A stretch of 64,000 nucleotides of DNA from Siderastrea siderea (taxonomy: Eukaryota > Cnidaria > Anthozoa > Scleractinia > Rhizangiidae): the NCBI GenBank assembly GCA_964030785.1, contig OZ034974.1:48246355-48310354 (forward strand). The letters run 5' to 3'. Shown here one piece after another: positions 10,947-33,161 of the stretch. A program made the translations under genes and the position numbers. Below the pieces are notes generated by a model. The model saw only the letters and a list, made by a program, of their open reading frames with translations, was not told the DNA's origin and made no database searches. Each line of letters begins with the position of its first letter. Position 1 is the first letter of the stretch.

Positions 10947-13900
10947 TCTTCGCATCTTGCTATGCTTGGCAATGTTTTCAGTTTTTCCAGTTTGTCGTTG
11001 GATAGTTCTTCACTGTACAACTTTTTATACTCTGCACCAATTCGTTTTAACCAAAGTCCCTTGGGTTTATCCTCTAATAGCTAAAAAAAGTATATATTGT
11101 GTTCAACATTTTGTTACTCTAGGTAAAAAAAAAACTGCATATTACATTTGTAAATAAAATCAATATGAAATTTGTTACTGAACAACACGTAAACCAATGG
11201 ACTAGAGACATTACCTTTTTAATTCTTGAATATATTTCCAACTCTGAAAAAGAAAGAATAGAAAGCACTTTTACACTAAAATTAATGGCCTTGACTGTTA
11301 AACCTTACGTAGATTCGTTTCCAAACTTTGAGCTTCTAAACTCGGGGTACGGCCTATCTGTGACTGTTGCTCAAAAGACAGTGTTTATGGTACACTCAGG
11401 AATTACCGAATAGGGTCTGAGCACAAAAATGACCCAAATTCTGTCCTCAAGATCTTTTCATCTTTTTTATGTTTGCTACTAAGAGCATTTCACAATGAGA
11501 CGTTACATTGTTCCACCTTTTGTTTTGCCACAGAACAGTCCCCTCACTCGAGTGAAGCTGAAAATGGATGTACCAAAACAAAAAAGTGTTTTTATTTCTT
11601 TGGTGGAAATTTGCATAAAAGTGTGTTTTCCTTTTGCTACAGATGTATGTCCAGGCTACCTGGCCAATTTTTTTGAAGAATTTAATTGAAATTAAGACAA
11701 AGTAGCTGAAAGATCAACACACCAAAATCTGCCAGTTGTCGCCTTCTTATGTGTTGTTCCAGGAAATATCCATACTCCCCCTACTGAGGGTTTCTTAGGT
11801 TGAGCCCCCCCCCCCAACCCCTCTGGAAATTCCAGTTTAGGCTCATACTTTCCCGTAAACATTTTGGCCTCTAAGACCCCCCCCCCCCCTCAGAATTTCC
11901 AATGGTATGGATACTTTCTGGAACCACACAATGAAACCACTGATCTTGCACAGGGCTGTCATTAGCAGCCAGCGGCCAGCAGCCAGCAATTATGGCTGGC
12001 AACTACAGTAGAAATAGCCAGCTACTTACTAATAGAGTTGAAAGTGACTAAAAGGCAACAACAATGGAAGATTTTCTTCTCTTGATATAACCAGCTACAC
12101 ACTATCCTTGAGGGGCCAGCTTCTCCAAAGTCAACCCTTTAAGCCCTGATATAAAAATGCATATTCTCCTTACTGTTCTCCCTACATTTCGTATGGAATT
12201 AGTAAGAAGAATTTGTCTAAATATCAAGACGTCCTATCCTTAGCGATCACTTCCTTTATTCTTGTCACTTGAATGTTCCAACAAAATTTCATTTTCATCA
12301 TTATTAGGGCTTACAGATTTTTGACAGCCTTTCTTACCTTCTTTACTAAGTGAATTGCTTTGATCCACTGGATTTATGGCTTTGGGTGCTGAAGAATTGG
12401 ACAAATATACCACACGTTCTGACTCCCCATTTTTATTATCGCTCATGAGTGTCACTTCCATGTCTTGCCAATTTGGTCCACTTCCTGAAAAGGTTAAAAA
12501 CAGTTCCAGATTTAATCAGGGTCTAAAGCTGCCTTCTAACAAGCACTGAAACATGTTTGGAGCAGACACATTAAAGGGGCTATGTCACGCTATTTTAGTA
12601 TCTTTTCAAAAAGCTAAAAAGTGTCTTGGCATCAATTGAATTCCAAAAATAATGGTCTAGCTTTGTTATTAAAGACTATCTTACGGCACTGAATTTGTTT
12701 CCTGTCGTCTGTTGGTACTGATGGCAAGGATGGAAATGGATCGAAACTTGAAAAAATTGGCCCAATTTTTTCAAGTTTTGGTGCTTTGTTCTCAAAAATC
12801 ACCAAAAAATTATTATGGTTAGCTCTCCCTGATAAAATTCATTTGAGATCTTTCTCATAGTTTTACAGGAGCATTTTGTGTATGAGTAAAGGTACTAGGT
12901 TATGATTTTAGCACACAACTGATCTAAAATACCAAAATCCTCGTGACATAACCCCTTTAAAATGTTGGTTATTACATTGTTTACATAAGGTGTCCATCTC
13001 AAAACATGCTTCATGCCTAGTTCTATACACTTACACATAATGTGGTTTACTGGAACGTACACAAAATCTTGCTAATTATACGTTTAAGGTGGCCCGATAC
13101 TATTTATTCGCCTGAGGGACAACTGTTTTGAAATCAAATTTTTAGCTTCTCAACAGCATTCGATTGCTGAGATATTTTAGACGCTGAAAAAGGGACGCTT
13201 AAAGTTTACCAAAAGCGTACTCTTATGGAGATCGATACGAATATACGAAAATTTTCAGCAGTTTTCTTGCACGTGGCTTTCAAAGAAAATGCGTATTATC
13301 AGGAAAAAGAAAAGACGTTTTTCCTTAATACTACATTAAACAGGTGCTGGAACCTCAAAGATTTCGGGGACCAAGTTTCAGATAAATCAGCACCACACAA
13401 CCTTATAGCAAATGGTGACTAAAATCGTTACCAGAATATTATGTACACGAATTTAGCCATAATTACTACGAAAAGGATTAAAGTAACAAAGAATCCACAC
13501 TTACTAGAACAAAGGTAAATAGGTCTCGTGACTTATGTATCAGAGTGAAAGTAATAAGGAATGGTTTTGTCGACATTATACGGTGAAGCGAGAGCATGCC
13601 TTGCCAGTAAAAGTTATGGCAATCACGTTGTTTTCCAGGTTTCGCTCAATATTTTGCTCTTTTTGTCTTATTTCATAAAACTGTCCTGAGCACCCACAAA
13701 ACAGTCGATAACAAAGCTCTTGACCAGATTTTGCCGTATTCTGACAATATGCTTTTCAGAAATAAGGCAGCAAATTCGGGTCACTCGCGAGCTGCTCAAC
13801 CAAACTGCTCTGGAAACCTTTGCGTGGAAAAAAGAAATCAATGTCAGACATTCTATCTTGGAATTCTGCACGGGACGAATTGTCACAGCTGCCCCTTGGG

Positions 13901-16900
13901 AGTCCACCTTGAGGAATAACTCAGGTGTTTTTATTCAGTAGACTCCAGAATACAATTTGTCCATTCCAATAATAGGAAAGCTTTATAAGGCTATTAAAAA
14001 ACCAAAAACAACAAAAGAAAAAACAGAGAAATAGAGGAATGTTCCAACTCAAATGATATAACAAGTAAGGGATAGACAAGCCTTGGAACAATAAGTTTTT
14101 GGACTAATCCACTTAAATTAATTTATCCCTTTATTGAAATTATTCCGCAAGGTGGACTCTCAAGAGGTAGCTGTGACAAACCGTCTCATGCAGAACTCCA
14201 AAACAGAATGTGTGATATCCATTTCTTTTCTCAACAAAAAGGTTTTCAGAGCAGTTTAGTTGAGGAGCTCGCAAGTGACGCGAATTTACTGCCTTATTTC
14301 TGAAAAGCGTCAGAATACAGCAAAATCTGGTCAAGAGCTTTGTTATCAACTGCTTTATGGGTGCTCATGACAGTTTTATGAAATAAGACAAAAAGAGCAA
14401 GAAATTGAGTGAAACATGGAAAACAACATGATTGCCATAACTTTTACTGGCAAGGCACGCTCTCGCTTCACCGTATAATGTCAACAAAACCATTCCTTAT
14501 CCCTTTGACTTTGATACATAAATTACAAGATATATTTACCTTTGTTCTACTAAGTGCGATTCTTTGTTACTTTAATCCTTTTCGTAGTAACTATGGCTAA
14601 ATGCGTGTGCATAATACTCTGGTAACAATTTTAATCACCGTTTGCTATAAAGGTTGTGTGGTACTGATTTATCTGAAACTTGGTCCCTGAAATCTTCGAG
14701 GTTCCAGTACCTGTTCAGTGTGACATAAAGGAAAAACGTCTTTTCATTTTCCCGATAATACACATTTTCTGCTGAAAATTTTCGTATTTTCATATCGATC
14801 TCAATGAAAGTACACTTTTGATAAACTTCAAGCATTCCTTTTTCAGTATCTAAAATATCTCAGCAATCAAATGCGGTTGAGCAGCTAAAAATTTGATTTC
14901 AAAACACTTGCCCCTCATGCAAATAAATAGTATTGGGCCACCTTAAACCAAAAAATTGGAGCTGGAACTTGCTGTTGCATTGGGCAATTCCAGAAAATAT
15001 CCATACTATACCACGGAAGGCTTCCATATTTTAACCCCCCCTGCCTTCGGAATTTCCAAAATGCATTATCCCCCCATGCCCTCGGATTTCCATAATCGTT
15101 AACCCCCTCTCCCATTCCGATTTCCCAATTTTTTTGTCAATCCCTTTTGAATTACCTGCAGGTTTCGCTAATATGCCCAATTTGCCTTATTTTGCGGAAA
15201 ATTATTTCAAATGACTCTACTCCTGTTCAGTACAGCTGGTTATAGAGGGAGTCATTATGACTTCGGACATTCTGGAATGAAAATTTTTTAAAAAATTAAA
15301 AGTTTTCTCCTTACCACTGTTCAACAGATGCAACCTGCATTAACTTTACATTGCCCCAAACTGGTACAGAACATTAAAATAAGAATATTGTGTGATGTAC
15401 GTGTGTACACTCAGAAGTTATACGATCGAGTGCATTTTCATTTTGGCCATCTTGAATTTGAGCCATCGGGGTCAGCAGTCGCTCCCAATCCCACGAGCTT
15501 CAAAAATGGCATCCTCAGTCAAAAAGACCATGTTTTGCACTCAATGGACAAAATAATTTATGAGGCTGCTTTGACGAGAGAAAAAAAAGAATGATATTTT
15601 GTAGCACGTGTGAGATTTGAAAAATGGAGAGTCTACATGTAAAAGGTTCTTAAAACCTGTCAAATGCTCTGTAGAAACGAGGGACTGGGGTGAGTTTTCG
15701 CCGTTCACGCGACGGAAGTACAAGAAATGTACAAGCGGTAAGAAACAGATTTTTCATATTTTATTAATCTGATAAGAAATTCATCAACGTTAAGGTCTCT
15801 GGAGCTTGATGTACAACCCATGTATTGTCATTTTTTCTTCTGCAAATGAACATGAACACGTCTGATCGATCGATGCTTGTCTTGTATCCTGCTTCCGCGG
15901 TAGTCAGCAGTGTCATCAGTCATGCTTTATTTGCGAACTGATTATAAAAGTCTCTAAAATTAGCGTTTTCAAGGAATACACTCTTGTCTGTCTCCTGTGG
16001 AAATCCCAGATCTAACCCCCCCCCCCCCCATGTCTTTGGAATTTCAATCGTAAGTATCCCCCCATGCCTTCGGATTTCCAGTTCAGAGAATGCCCCCTTG
16101 CCCTCAGAATTCCGAAAAGCCATCCATGGTATGGTATGGATATTTTCTGGAATCACCCATTCATTCTGAAGTTTAATCATATTTACCAAGCACTTCAGAG
16201 GTAAAGTTCCTTTGCAGCACTCATTGGAACTAAAAATTGAGTCTCGATGCAACGTCTTTCAGCGACTTTCATTTTTCTCTACTCTTTGTCCCCATGTTTA
16301 GCGTGTTTTGTCTGACTTAGATTGAAACTACCTTGTGAGGTTGTTTCAATCATGCTCAGAATCAACATGTTTTGATCATGGTTTGGACAAACCATTGCCT
16401 GATGTAAACACTTTTCATTGTGAAACATGTTTCACTCATGATCAGACTTTACTAAATATGTTTTGGCCTAGTAAGTAAGTGTCAGGATAGAAACTTTCCA
16501 AATGTACCTGGACTCTTTGGTTTCTTTTTTGAAGTTTTCTTTGCTGGAGGTTCTCCTAAAATACAATAAACGGAAATTGAAAATGAAGCTGACATGTTTT
16601 GCTGCTGATACACTGAAATATGCTGCCTGGTTATGTACATGTTGTGGTTCAAATTTTTCTTTGGTTTAAAACTTTTTAAACCAGTTTAATTTTTATTTTC
16701 CTTTGTCTTAAATTCATTACCATAATCTAAGACAAAGGAAAAAAAAAATAAACTGGTTTGAACATTTTCAAACCAAAGAAAAATTTGAACCACAGCCCTT
16801 TTTCCACCGGGCCATTCATATTGTTGGCTTATGCTTCTTCCAGTAACTGTGTTCGCCCTGACTTGGTTAGATGCTTGTTTGAGCCTCCCCAGTAAATGAA

Positions 16901-18881
16901 ATATCAGAGCTATAATTAGGGTTGCTTTGGTTGCTTTGTGGCTTATTTGTGTTTTTGCACAAAAATAAAACACAAATAAGTCAAAAATTAAAGCAACCAA
17001 GTACACAAAAATGTGTCATTTTATGAATCCCTAGGTTTGGTATAATGCATCTACACCTGTAGCTTAGCTTCGCAATTAGTGTTCAACTACTTGACATGTA
17101 ATATTATTGGAAATTATGAATCGTTCATGACTTCACTGTAAAGTTAATCCATAGCCAGGCTTAGCAGCTACAGTGCAAGCAGTGGCTTAATATCAGCAGT
17201 GTCTCCATAACTTGAACAGTCAGGAAGAAACACCAAAAAGTGTTTGAGTTAATAGAAGTGTTCTACTGTGACAAGTGAAGCAGGAGAAACTGCTATCACT
17301 TACTAGGGTTTGGGTTAAAATATGTATTCTATTCAGAATGCCATATGATCTCTAGTTTCAGTACATGTATCCCCTTCACTGGGCCATTCCATTTTATATC
17401 TGCACCCTCCTTTTGTACTGAGGGACTTGGAAATCCAGGGGGAGAGGGGTTTATTTTAATGCATTTCCAAAGGGGCTTTTTTCAAAATCCTAAAGGGAGT
17501 GTGCACCTGGAAATTGAATCCAAAGGAACTTTTCTGGAATCTGAGGGGGTATTGTATTAAAACTGTCATCCAAAGGGGTGTTATAACTTTTCTTCTAGAG
17601 GGTCTTATAAGATATCCCTCAATAGGGTTGGGGTACAGATATAAAATGGAATGGCCCATTCCATCACTTTGCTCTGTGCTTAGCTACAAAATTTGAACCT
17701 TCCACCCTCTGTCCCTACCTCGCCCACCCTCTCCCTCCTATCCTCTGTCCATTCCTCATCTGAAGGGGTGTCTATGACTTTCCTTCTGGAGGGTGTTATA
17801 AGATATCCCTCAATAGAGGGGGGTGCGGACATAAAATGGAATGGCCCATTCCATCACTTTGCTCTGTGCTTAGCTACAAAATTTGAACCTTCCACTCTGT
17901 CCCTACCTCGCCCACTCCCTCCCTCCTGTCCTCTATCCATTCCTCTCTCCCTCCCTCTCTTCTTCTCACACTCTGTCTCCCTCACAACCACTGTCCACTC
18001 CTCCTCCTTACCTCTCTCCCTCCCTCCCACCCTCTGTCCCATCCTCTCCATGCTTGCAAGCGGTCTACCCATCGATTTTGTTTGTTTTCAAAATTTTAAG
18101 ATCCATAAACCAGAATCCAACCTGATCTATATCACATATTTTATACCTTGCTGAGTAACCACCGTGAATCAGAATCCAACCTGATCTATCTAAAATATTT
18201 CATACCTTGCCGAGTAACCACCGTGACCTTCCTGTTAGTCGCTGAGGCCATTTCCTGTGCCTTCTGCTGCACTTGCCGAGAAATCCCCTGCTCCACTACA
18301 GTTCTGATAACAGGTTGCACGTTAGTGGAAACATTCTGTTGCACTTGCCTAGTTAATCCCTGTTGAATTGTTCTACCAATGGACTGGGCAGTAGCTTGGT
18401 TAACTGCCTGTCTCATCATCCGTGGAGGTATGAAACGAACCCCAGGACCGTATCGATTAACTGAGACCAGAGGTGTCGTAACAGCAACCACCGGTCTAGC
18501 CACAACAACTGGTCTATTAACAGGCACTGGTCTACCAACATGAGGCCTGCTCACAAATGTAGGTCTCCGCAGTTTGGGTGCAGGTTTTGAACGCTTTTTT
18601 GGTTTCCTCTGTTTTGCGATCAGTTTTGCAACATGCTGGTCCGATTCGCTAGCAACACCTTTGACAACCATTTCCCCGTCGACATCTCTTGTTAAAGAAG
18701 CCACTTTAGGAATGCTTTTGATATAAGCGTCGAGCGTAGCAAAGCCCATTTCTTTCAAAGGAATAGATGAAAAAGTAATGCTCTTGTATTCTCTGTCAAG
18801 TCGACGAAGTGGCACTCCACGAGGGCTGCTGATGAGAACAGCACGCAGCATAGCCTCTGTTTTCTTCTTGAGTTCTTCCAT
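10947..18881 (-). CDS. TDRD7: TDRD7-like LOTUS/Tudor protein, 5' part (partial gene)
   Basis: Four coding exons: 18206-18881, 16508-16555, 12315-12484 and 10947-11080. Phases agree at each junction. The start is the ATG at 18881 (AAAATGG context). Exon 1 encodes a LOTUS domain at residues about 5-85 (MLRAVLISSPRGVPLRRL, then IPLKEMGFATLDAYIKSIP), followed by a basic, proline-rich linker. Exon 4 encodes part of a second LOTUS domain (LEDKPKGLWLKRIGAEYKKL). The order and sequence fit TDRD7 better than TDRD5. TDRD7 is a germ-granule protein; LOTUS domains of this type bind and stimulate the Vasa helicase, and its Tudor domains bind methyl-arginine. No Tudor exon is seen here, so the gene probably runs off the left edge. 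Exon 3 has a second donor at 12338 in another phase, and the first helix of LOTUS 2 may lie on an exon I missed. Confidence 0.75.
11750..11930. mobile_element. Small TIR MITE in TDRD7 intron 3
   Basis: The ends read TGTGTTGTTCCAGGAAATATCC and the inverted form ending TTTCTGGAACCACACA. C- and G-runs fill the middle. The ATATCCATAC block in the ends is shared with the larger element at 14981-16159. Confidence 0.5.
12130..12215. repeat. Fragment of the CCCTTTAAGCC repeat family
   Basis: AACCCTTTAAGCCCTGATAT followed by AAAATGCATATTCTCCTTAC matches, inverted, the right end of the element at 50822-51193. Related sequence also lies at 30022-30215. Confidence 0.5.
12575..12956. mobile_element. AGGGGC TTAA-flanked MITE, copy 1
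   Basis: Starts AGGGGCTATGTCACG, ends CGTGACATAACCCCT, and is flanked by TTAA at 12571-12574 and 12957-12960. The same family is at 55200-55584 and 61080-61314. It lies in TDRD7 intron 2. Confidence 0.7.
13088..14942. mobile_element. Fold-back element with very long inverted arms
   Basis: Starts GGTGGCCCGATACTATTTATT and ends with the near reverse complement at 14942. TTAA flanks both sides (13084-13087 and 14943-14946). The arms, about 850 bp each, are alignable inverted copies over most of their length; for example, 13690-13920 pairs with 14145-14370. No intact transposase is seen. It lies in TDRD7 intron 2. Confidence 0.7.
14981..16159. mobile_element. TIR element with ATTCCAGAAAATATCC ends
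   Basis: The left end (near 14985) reads ATTCCAGAAAATATCCATAC and the right end carries the inverted form (near 16135-16154). Both ends continue into C-rich blocks with a CTCGGATTTCC-like motif. It lies in TDRD7 intron 2 and has no recognisable coding sequence. Confidence 0.5.
16643..16796. repeat. Inverted-repeat hairpin
   Basis: GTGGTTCAAATTTTTCTTTG at the left is matched by its reverse complement ending at about 16796, and an inner arm (CCTTTGTCTTA / TAAGACAAAGG) continues the hairpin. It is probably a small MITE in TDRD7 intron 1. Confidence 0.55.
16918..17003. repeat. Small inverted repeat
   Basis: GGTTGCTTT and TGGCTTATTTGTGTTTT pair with AAAACACAAATAAGTCA and AAAGCAACC. It is a short palindromic repeat in TDRD7 intron 1. 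Confidence 0.45.
17380..17945. repeat. TIR MITE and tandem duplicate of its right part
   Basis: 17380-17660 has inverted ends TGGGCCATTCCATTTTATAT and ATATAAAATGGAATGGCCCA. The right end plus about 100 bp of flank (to about 17760) is repeated in tandem at about 17765-17945, with a period near 193 bp. The repeat is followed by a CT-rich low-complexity tract to about 18050. Confidence 0.55.
18111..18226. repeat. 57-bp tandem duplication over the TDRD7 exon 1 donor
   Basis: Copy 1 (18111-18167) and copy 2 (18170-18226) both begin CAGAATCCAACCTGATCTAT and end TAACCACCGTGA. Each contains a GGTAT donor-like site on the minus strand. The copy nearer the exon (18205-18206) is the one used in my model; the other is a possible decoy 57-60 bp downstream. 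Confidence 0.6.
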
Positions 18882-19348
18882 TTTTGACACCCCAGATTAA
18901 TTGTCTATCAAATTTAGTTCAGCATTTGTCAGGTCAAGCGCTGCAATGACAGAGTTATTCTGCCTATTTTGTGGTTTCAACATCAAAACATGTGATGGAA
19001 GTTGAGGCGGGTAAACATGGCGCCTCCTTCCGACATTTCGAACGTAAGGTACTGGTACTGAGGTTTCGATTTGGCATCCCTCCCAACTCCCGCCAGGGAT
19101 TCTAGCAACAATTCTCTGTTCATTTGTTTAAGGAATACTGTTGAAAAAGAAGATAAGAAGAAAAAATATTTTAGTGAAAGAAACACATTTAAAATAGAAT
19201 ACAGCCTTGTTTTTCTTACAAATATGGTAAAACTTTTCTCAAAAGTAGAATTTCCACTCTCTCCCTACCCCTCCCTAGAGTTACTGATCCACTACATTTC
19301 CCAGGCTGCTTTGCATCAGTTCGTCCTCTTCTGTCCTGTCCGTCCAAG
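18882..19348. promoter_or_regulatory. Shared divergent promoter region, TDRD7 / RPS8
   Basis: 467 bp separate the TDRD7 ATG (minus, 18881) and the RPS8 ATG (plus, 19349). The sequence just before the RPS8 start is pyrimidine-rich (CGTCCTCTTCTGTCCTGTCC), as expected for the 5' TOP of ribosomal-protein mRNAs. No TATA box is evident. Confidence 0.5.
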
Positions 19349-29910
<10,562 letters not shown>

Positions 29911-29944
29911 TATGTGTCCTGCAACTTGTACAAACTGAAACACC

Positions 29945-29950
29945 AATAAA
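29945..29950 (+). terminator. RPS8 poly(A) signal
   Basis: Canonical AATAAA 35 nt after the RPS8 stop codon; the mRNA probably ends 10-30 nt later. Confidence 0.75.
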
Positions 29951-30021
29951 AGTACATTTCAAACGAATTGCCTTCTCTTTTTGCCTGCCTAACTGAACCC
30001 GGGGTGACATTTTACCAACAC

Positions 30022-30215
30022 TTTAAGCACAAACAGTGACAAAAATGAAAGTTCTCTTAACATTATCACTACTTGTTGAAACATTCAAGTGATGAGAATA
30101 AAGGAACTGATCACCACGGATGAGATGTCTTGATATTTAGACAAATTCTCCTTACTAGTTCCATAAGATATGCATGGAGAACAGTAAGGAGAATATACAT
30201 TTTTTCTTTTAACTG
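30022..30215. repeat. Relative of the CCCTTTAAGCC element, just 3' of RPS8
   Basis: TTATCACTACTTGTT..., a GATGAGAATAAAG block and GAACAGTAAGGAGAATATAC also occur, in the same order, in 51050-51175. This copy lacks clear TTAA ends. Confidence 0.5.
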
Positions 30216-30279
30216 GCCAGTTGACCAGGAAGCCGTGAAAACCCTGTCAAAAGGCTATCAAAATCATTGTTCAAGTGGC

Positions 30280-30475
30280 AATAGTATTAGACTACGAGCA
30301 GTCAATCTTTCTACTCAGGGATAGTAGAGCAAGCAAGCTCGAAAATCACCTGTGGCGTTGAAATGTGATGTGCGTTTCTACACTAGTGGCTCGACATGCA
30401 TCGCGTATCGCGCCTCGCTCACTCACTCGCTTGTTAGTTTTCCTCTACTATCCCAAAGCGGAGAGAGGGACTGGT
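30280..30475. repeat. Palindromic repeat (GGGATAGTAGAG)
   Basis: GACTACGAGCAGTC, then GGGATAGTAGAG near 30318 and its inverted form CTCTACTATCCC near 30443-30454. A GCGATACGCGATGC-like palindromic core lies between. Probably a small MITE. Confidence 0.4.
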
Positions 30476-30669
30476 ATGATTCACACTCTATTTAGGTTAG
30501 TAAATAACAAGGAAAAATGATTGGCAGAATTGGTGATTATAAAGTTTAATGATCAAGCAGTTGGTTACATCTAGCTAGCAAGATCTAGCATTGGCAAAAT
30601 ATCGGTAATATTGTGTCATTTACTACACTGTAGCCTGCAGAACAGGTAGTTGGTTAGGTGCTAGATTAA

Positions 30670-32184
30670 GGTATCAGGGTACCCCAAATGACAACATTGC
30701 GTTTTCACCGTTTGAGCGTCAGGCGTTTCACAAGGACCCTAGCAAACTATATATTTTCTGAAAGCTTAATAATTGAAGATTACGAAAACGTATTTAGATA
30801 AAGAAAAAAGACATCTGTGTCGAAGATAGAGACTACGTTTTTAAAAAGTACATCGTTCACAAAATCGGTTCCGCTCCAGTCGAGAATGATCTGGAGAGAA
30901 AGACGAACATCGCGCCGAATTCTTCACACCTTTGTCTCAAAAACCGTGTCTCCGAATTTTCGTATCTGGCCTGGTTCATTTTCTGCACTCAGTTTAACTT
31001 TGAAGTTCTAAGAAACACCTCTCCTCTTTCTTTTACGGCTCATAACTTTTGAATGAAAGCAAAAAATAAAATTCGGAGACACGGTTTTGGTGTCAAATTA
31101 TGTGGCAACATTGTCGCGAAGTTTGAGCTAAAATGGTTGAAAACTCGCTGAACGCGAACTTAAAATGTGCGCCCAATTTCTTGAAAATTAGTTTCGAGAA
31201 AAAGGCCAAAATATGATTTGGAAACTTTTTCCGGTCTGAGGAGATTAAAACACCTAGGTGTCAGGATAATTACCTGCGGTGGACAGAGGGGAGGCTCAAC
31301 TTACCGCCTTACAACAATAGCACAAACATGCCGACAAGAATGGTGTCAAATTCTGCGTGTTTTTATGTTGGAAAGCGACTTTCGTTGAGTACGAGTGCCG
31401 TTCAAAGGGTCTTCAAACGCGATAAACGGAAATTTTAAAGTCATAATATCACGTCGGCTGTAAAATGCCGAAGGCATCATCATTTGAGCTGGGTAAGACT
31501 ACCCGAGCTGCCGGGACCTGAAAGACGAAAGGAAAGGCGAACTCACATTGAAATCTGCGAAGAAGCCGCCACGTGTTCGGCTCAAGATCTAAGAGAGAAC
31601 ATCCTCTCAGAAATGCGAGCAATTGAGAAAAATAAACTTCTTTATTACTGGAGACAAATTCCGTACTTTCCTGGACATGCCGTCTTTTGCGCCAAGTTGA
31701 TTCTTTGATACATCTGGCTTAATAGAAATGTTATGGAATTTGAATGGATGGATTGTTTTTCGCCGTTCGCGTTACGAAAAGCGAGCTGTCAGTCGAAGCT
31801 TATCACACTGACAAGTGAGGAGTCAGGAAGCGCAAGTAATTCCTCAACGCTCGATCTTTTCTCTCTCTCACTCTCTTTCACAGATATGATCGAAGCCACT
31901 GAAAACACACTCCAAATAAGCGGGAACTGCTACGCAATCGATCGCGTGTCAAAACATCGGGGCCCTGTTATGTCACATGCTATTTTCAGCGTTGTTGACA
32001 GATGACTGTCAACACATGATTAGAGAAAATTAATGCCACAAATCGTTTTTCGTCCATAACTTTGCGTAGAAACAATCTTTTTTTCTGAAACTTTTTGTAA
32101 AAGATAGGTTTGAATAATATCTATCTGAAAATGACAGAAATGTATTTTTCGAAAACATGGCCAATTTTGGGGTACCATGATACC
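30670..32184. mobile_element. TTAA-flanked element GGTATCAGGGTACCCC
   Basis: Ends GGTATCAGGGTACCCCAAA and TTTTGGGGTACCATGATACC, flanked by TTAA at 30666-30669 and 32185-32188. Length is 1515 bp. Several short frames are present, but none is recognisable. It fills most of the spacer between RPS8 and MGST gene A. Confidence 0.65.
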
Positions 32185-32188
32185 TTAA

Positions 32189-33161
32189 AGGAATTACTAC
32201 TGTTCTGCAGCACTTGAACTTTGCTGCAGCAAGGTCTAAGTGCACTGTGTAGCATTCTTTAGGGTAACAAATATCAAAGCTTGCACAGTAATAAAACGTG
32301 CACATGAAAAACACAACACATGGCTGCAAAGTAAGAAGGCCTATGCTCTGATTAAACTGCGGCAAATGAAATCTGATTCCTTTTGCTAAGGAATTCTGAA
32401 GTCTACGTGGGATAATCTAATGCAGTGAAAGTAATTTTCCAGTTACAAGAAATTAATATATCGGTGATATGCCCAGTTTAGGAAGATACAGAGCCTCCTG
32501 TGTATTGTTATTTTAAAAAGTGGTTTCATTTTGCTCTAGTCAACACTGCAGGTTGAGAGCTATAAGTTAGATGAGAAACATGGTTATGTTACAGGCACAC
32601 TAATATGTTTAATATGTTTATTTAGGATAGTCGATACAAAACTTGCTCAGTTTATAAACTCTTCAGGCTGATGGCCATAATGACAGAAACAAAATTTGCT
32701 GGGGTGCTGTTGCCTTAAGTGAAAGACATCTGCAATGACGTTAGCAACTTCAGGAGGTTAAAGGGTGGAAAGGGTCAAATTATTTGACCCTGTCAATGTA
32801 TACAGATTGTGGGAGACAAAGTAAAGATGGAGTGTATGGGAAAAATAAGTTTTAAATTTTACATGCCCTATGCAACAGGACACCCCTTAGTTTTGAACAA
32901 TGTTCTGTAGGAACTGTGGTGCTGTGTTGATGGCGAAGTGAAACATTACAATATTATTTGATATTAACTGAAATGATATGAGGATAAGAGATCCAAAAGC
33001 TGACATTTCAAGTGTTAACCCTTTGTTAGAGCAAATTAGCATTTAATTTTTGCTTAGAAACTACGTTATATTAGTGGCTAAAATCATTGCCAGGATCTTC
33101 AACTTGAATCCTTTTGTTGCACTTCTAAGGACAATGTAACTATCCCACAGTTTGTTTATGA
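32189..33161. other. Spacer 3' of MGST gene A
   Basis: No gene or clear repeat structure seen. It probably includes the 3' UTR of gene A: a TTTATT (minus-strand AATAAA) lies near 32618, but that is far from the stop, so the true end is uncertain. Confidence 0.3.

Noticed and set aside
11165..11413. 82-codon plus-strand frame
   Set aside because: No recognisable domain, lies in a TDRD7 intron, and has no splice or repeat support.
17854..18154. Open frames over the CT-rich tract
   Set aside because: Low-complexity CT/GA sequence stays open on both strands by composition; no domain is present.
31484..32005. Plus-strand frames inside the TTAA-flanked element
   Set aside because: Short, unconnected frames without transposase motifs.
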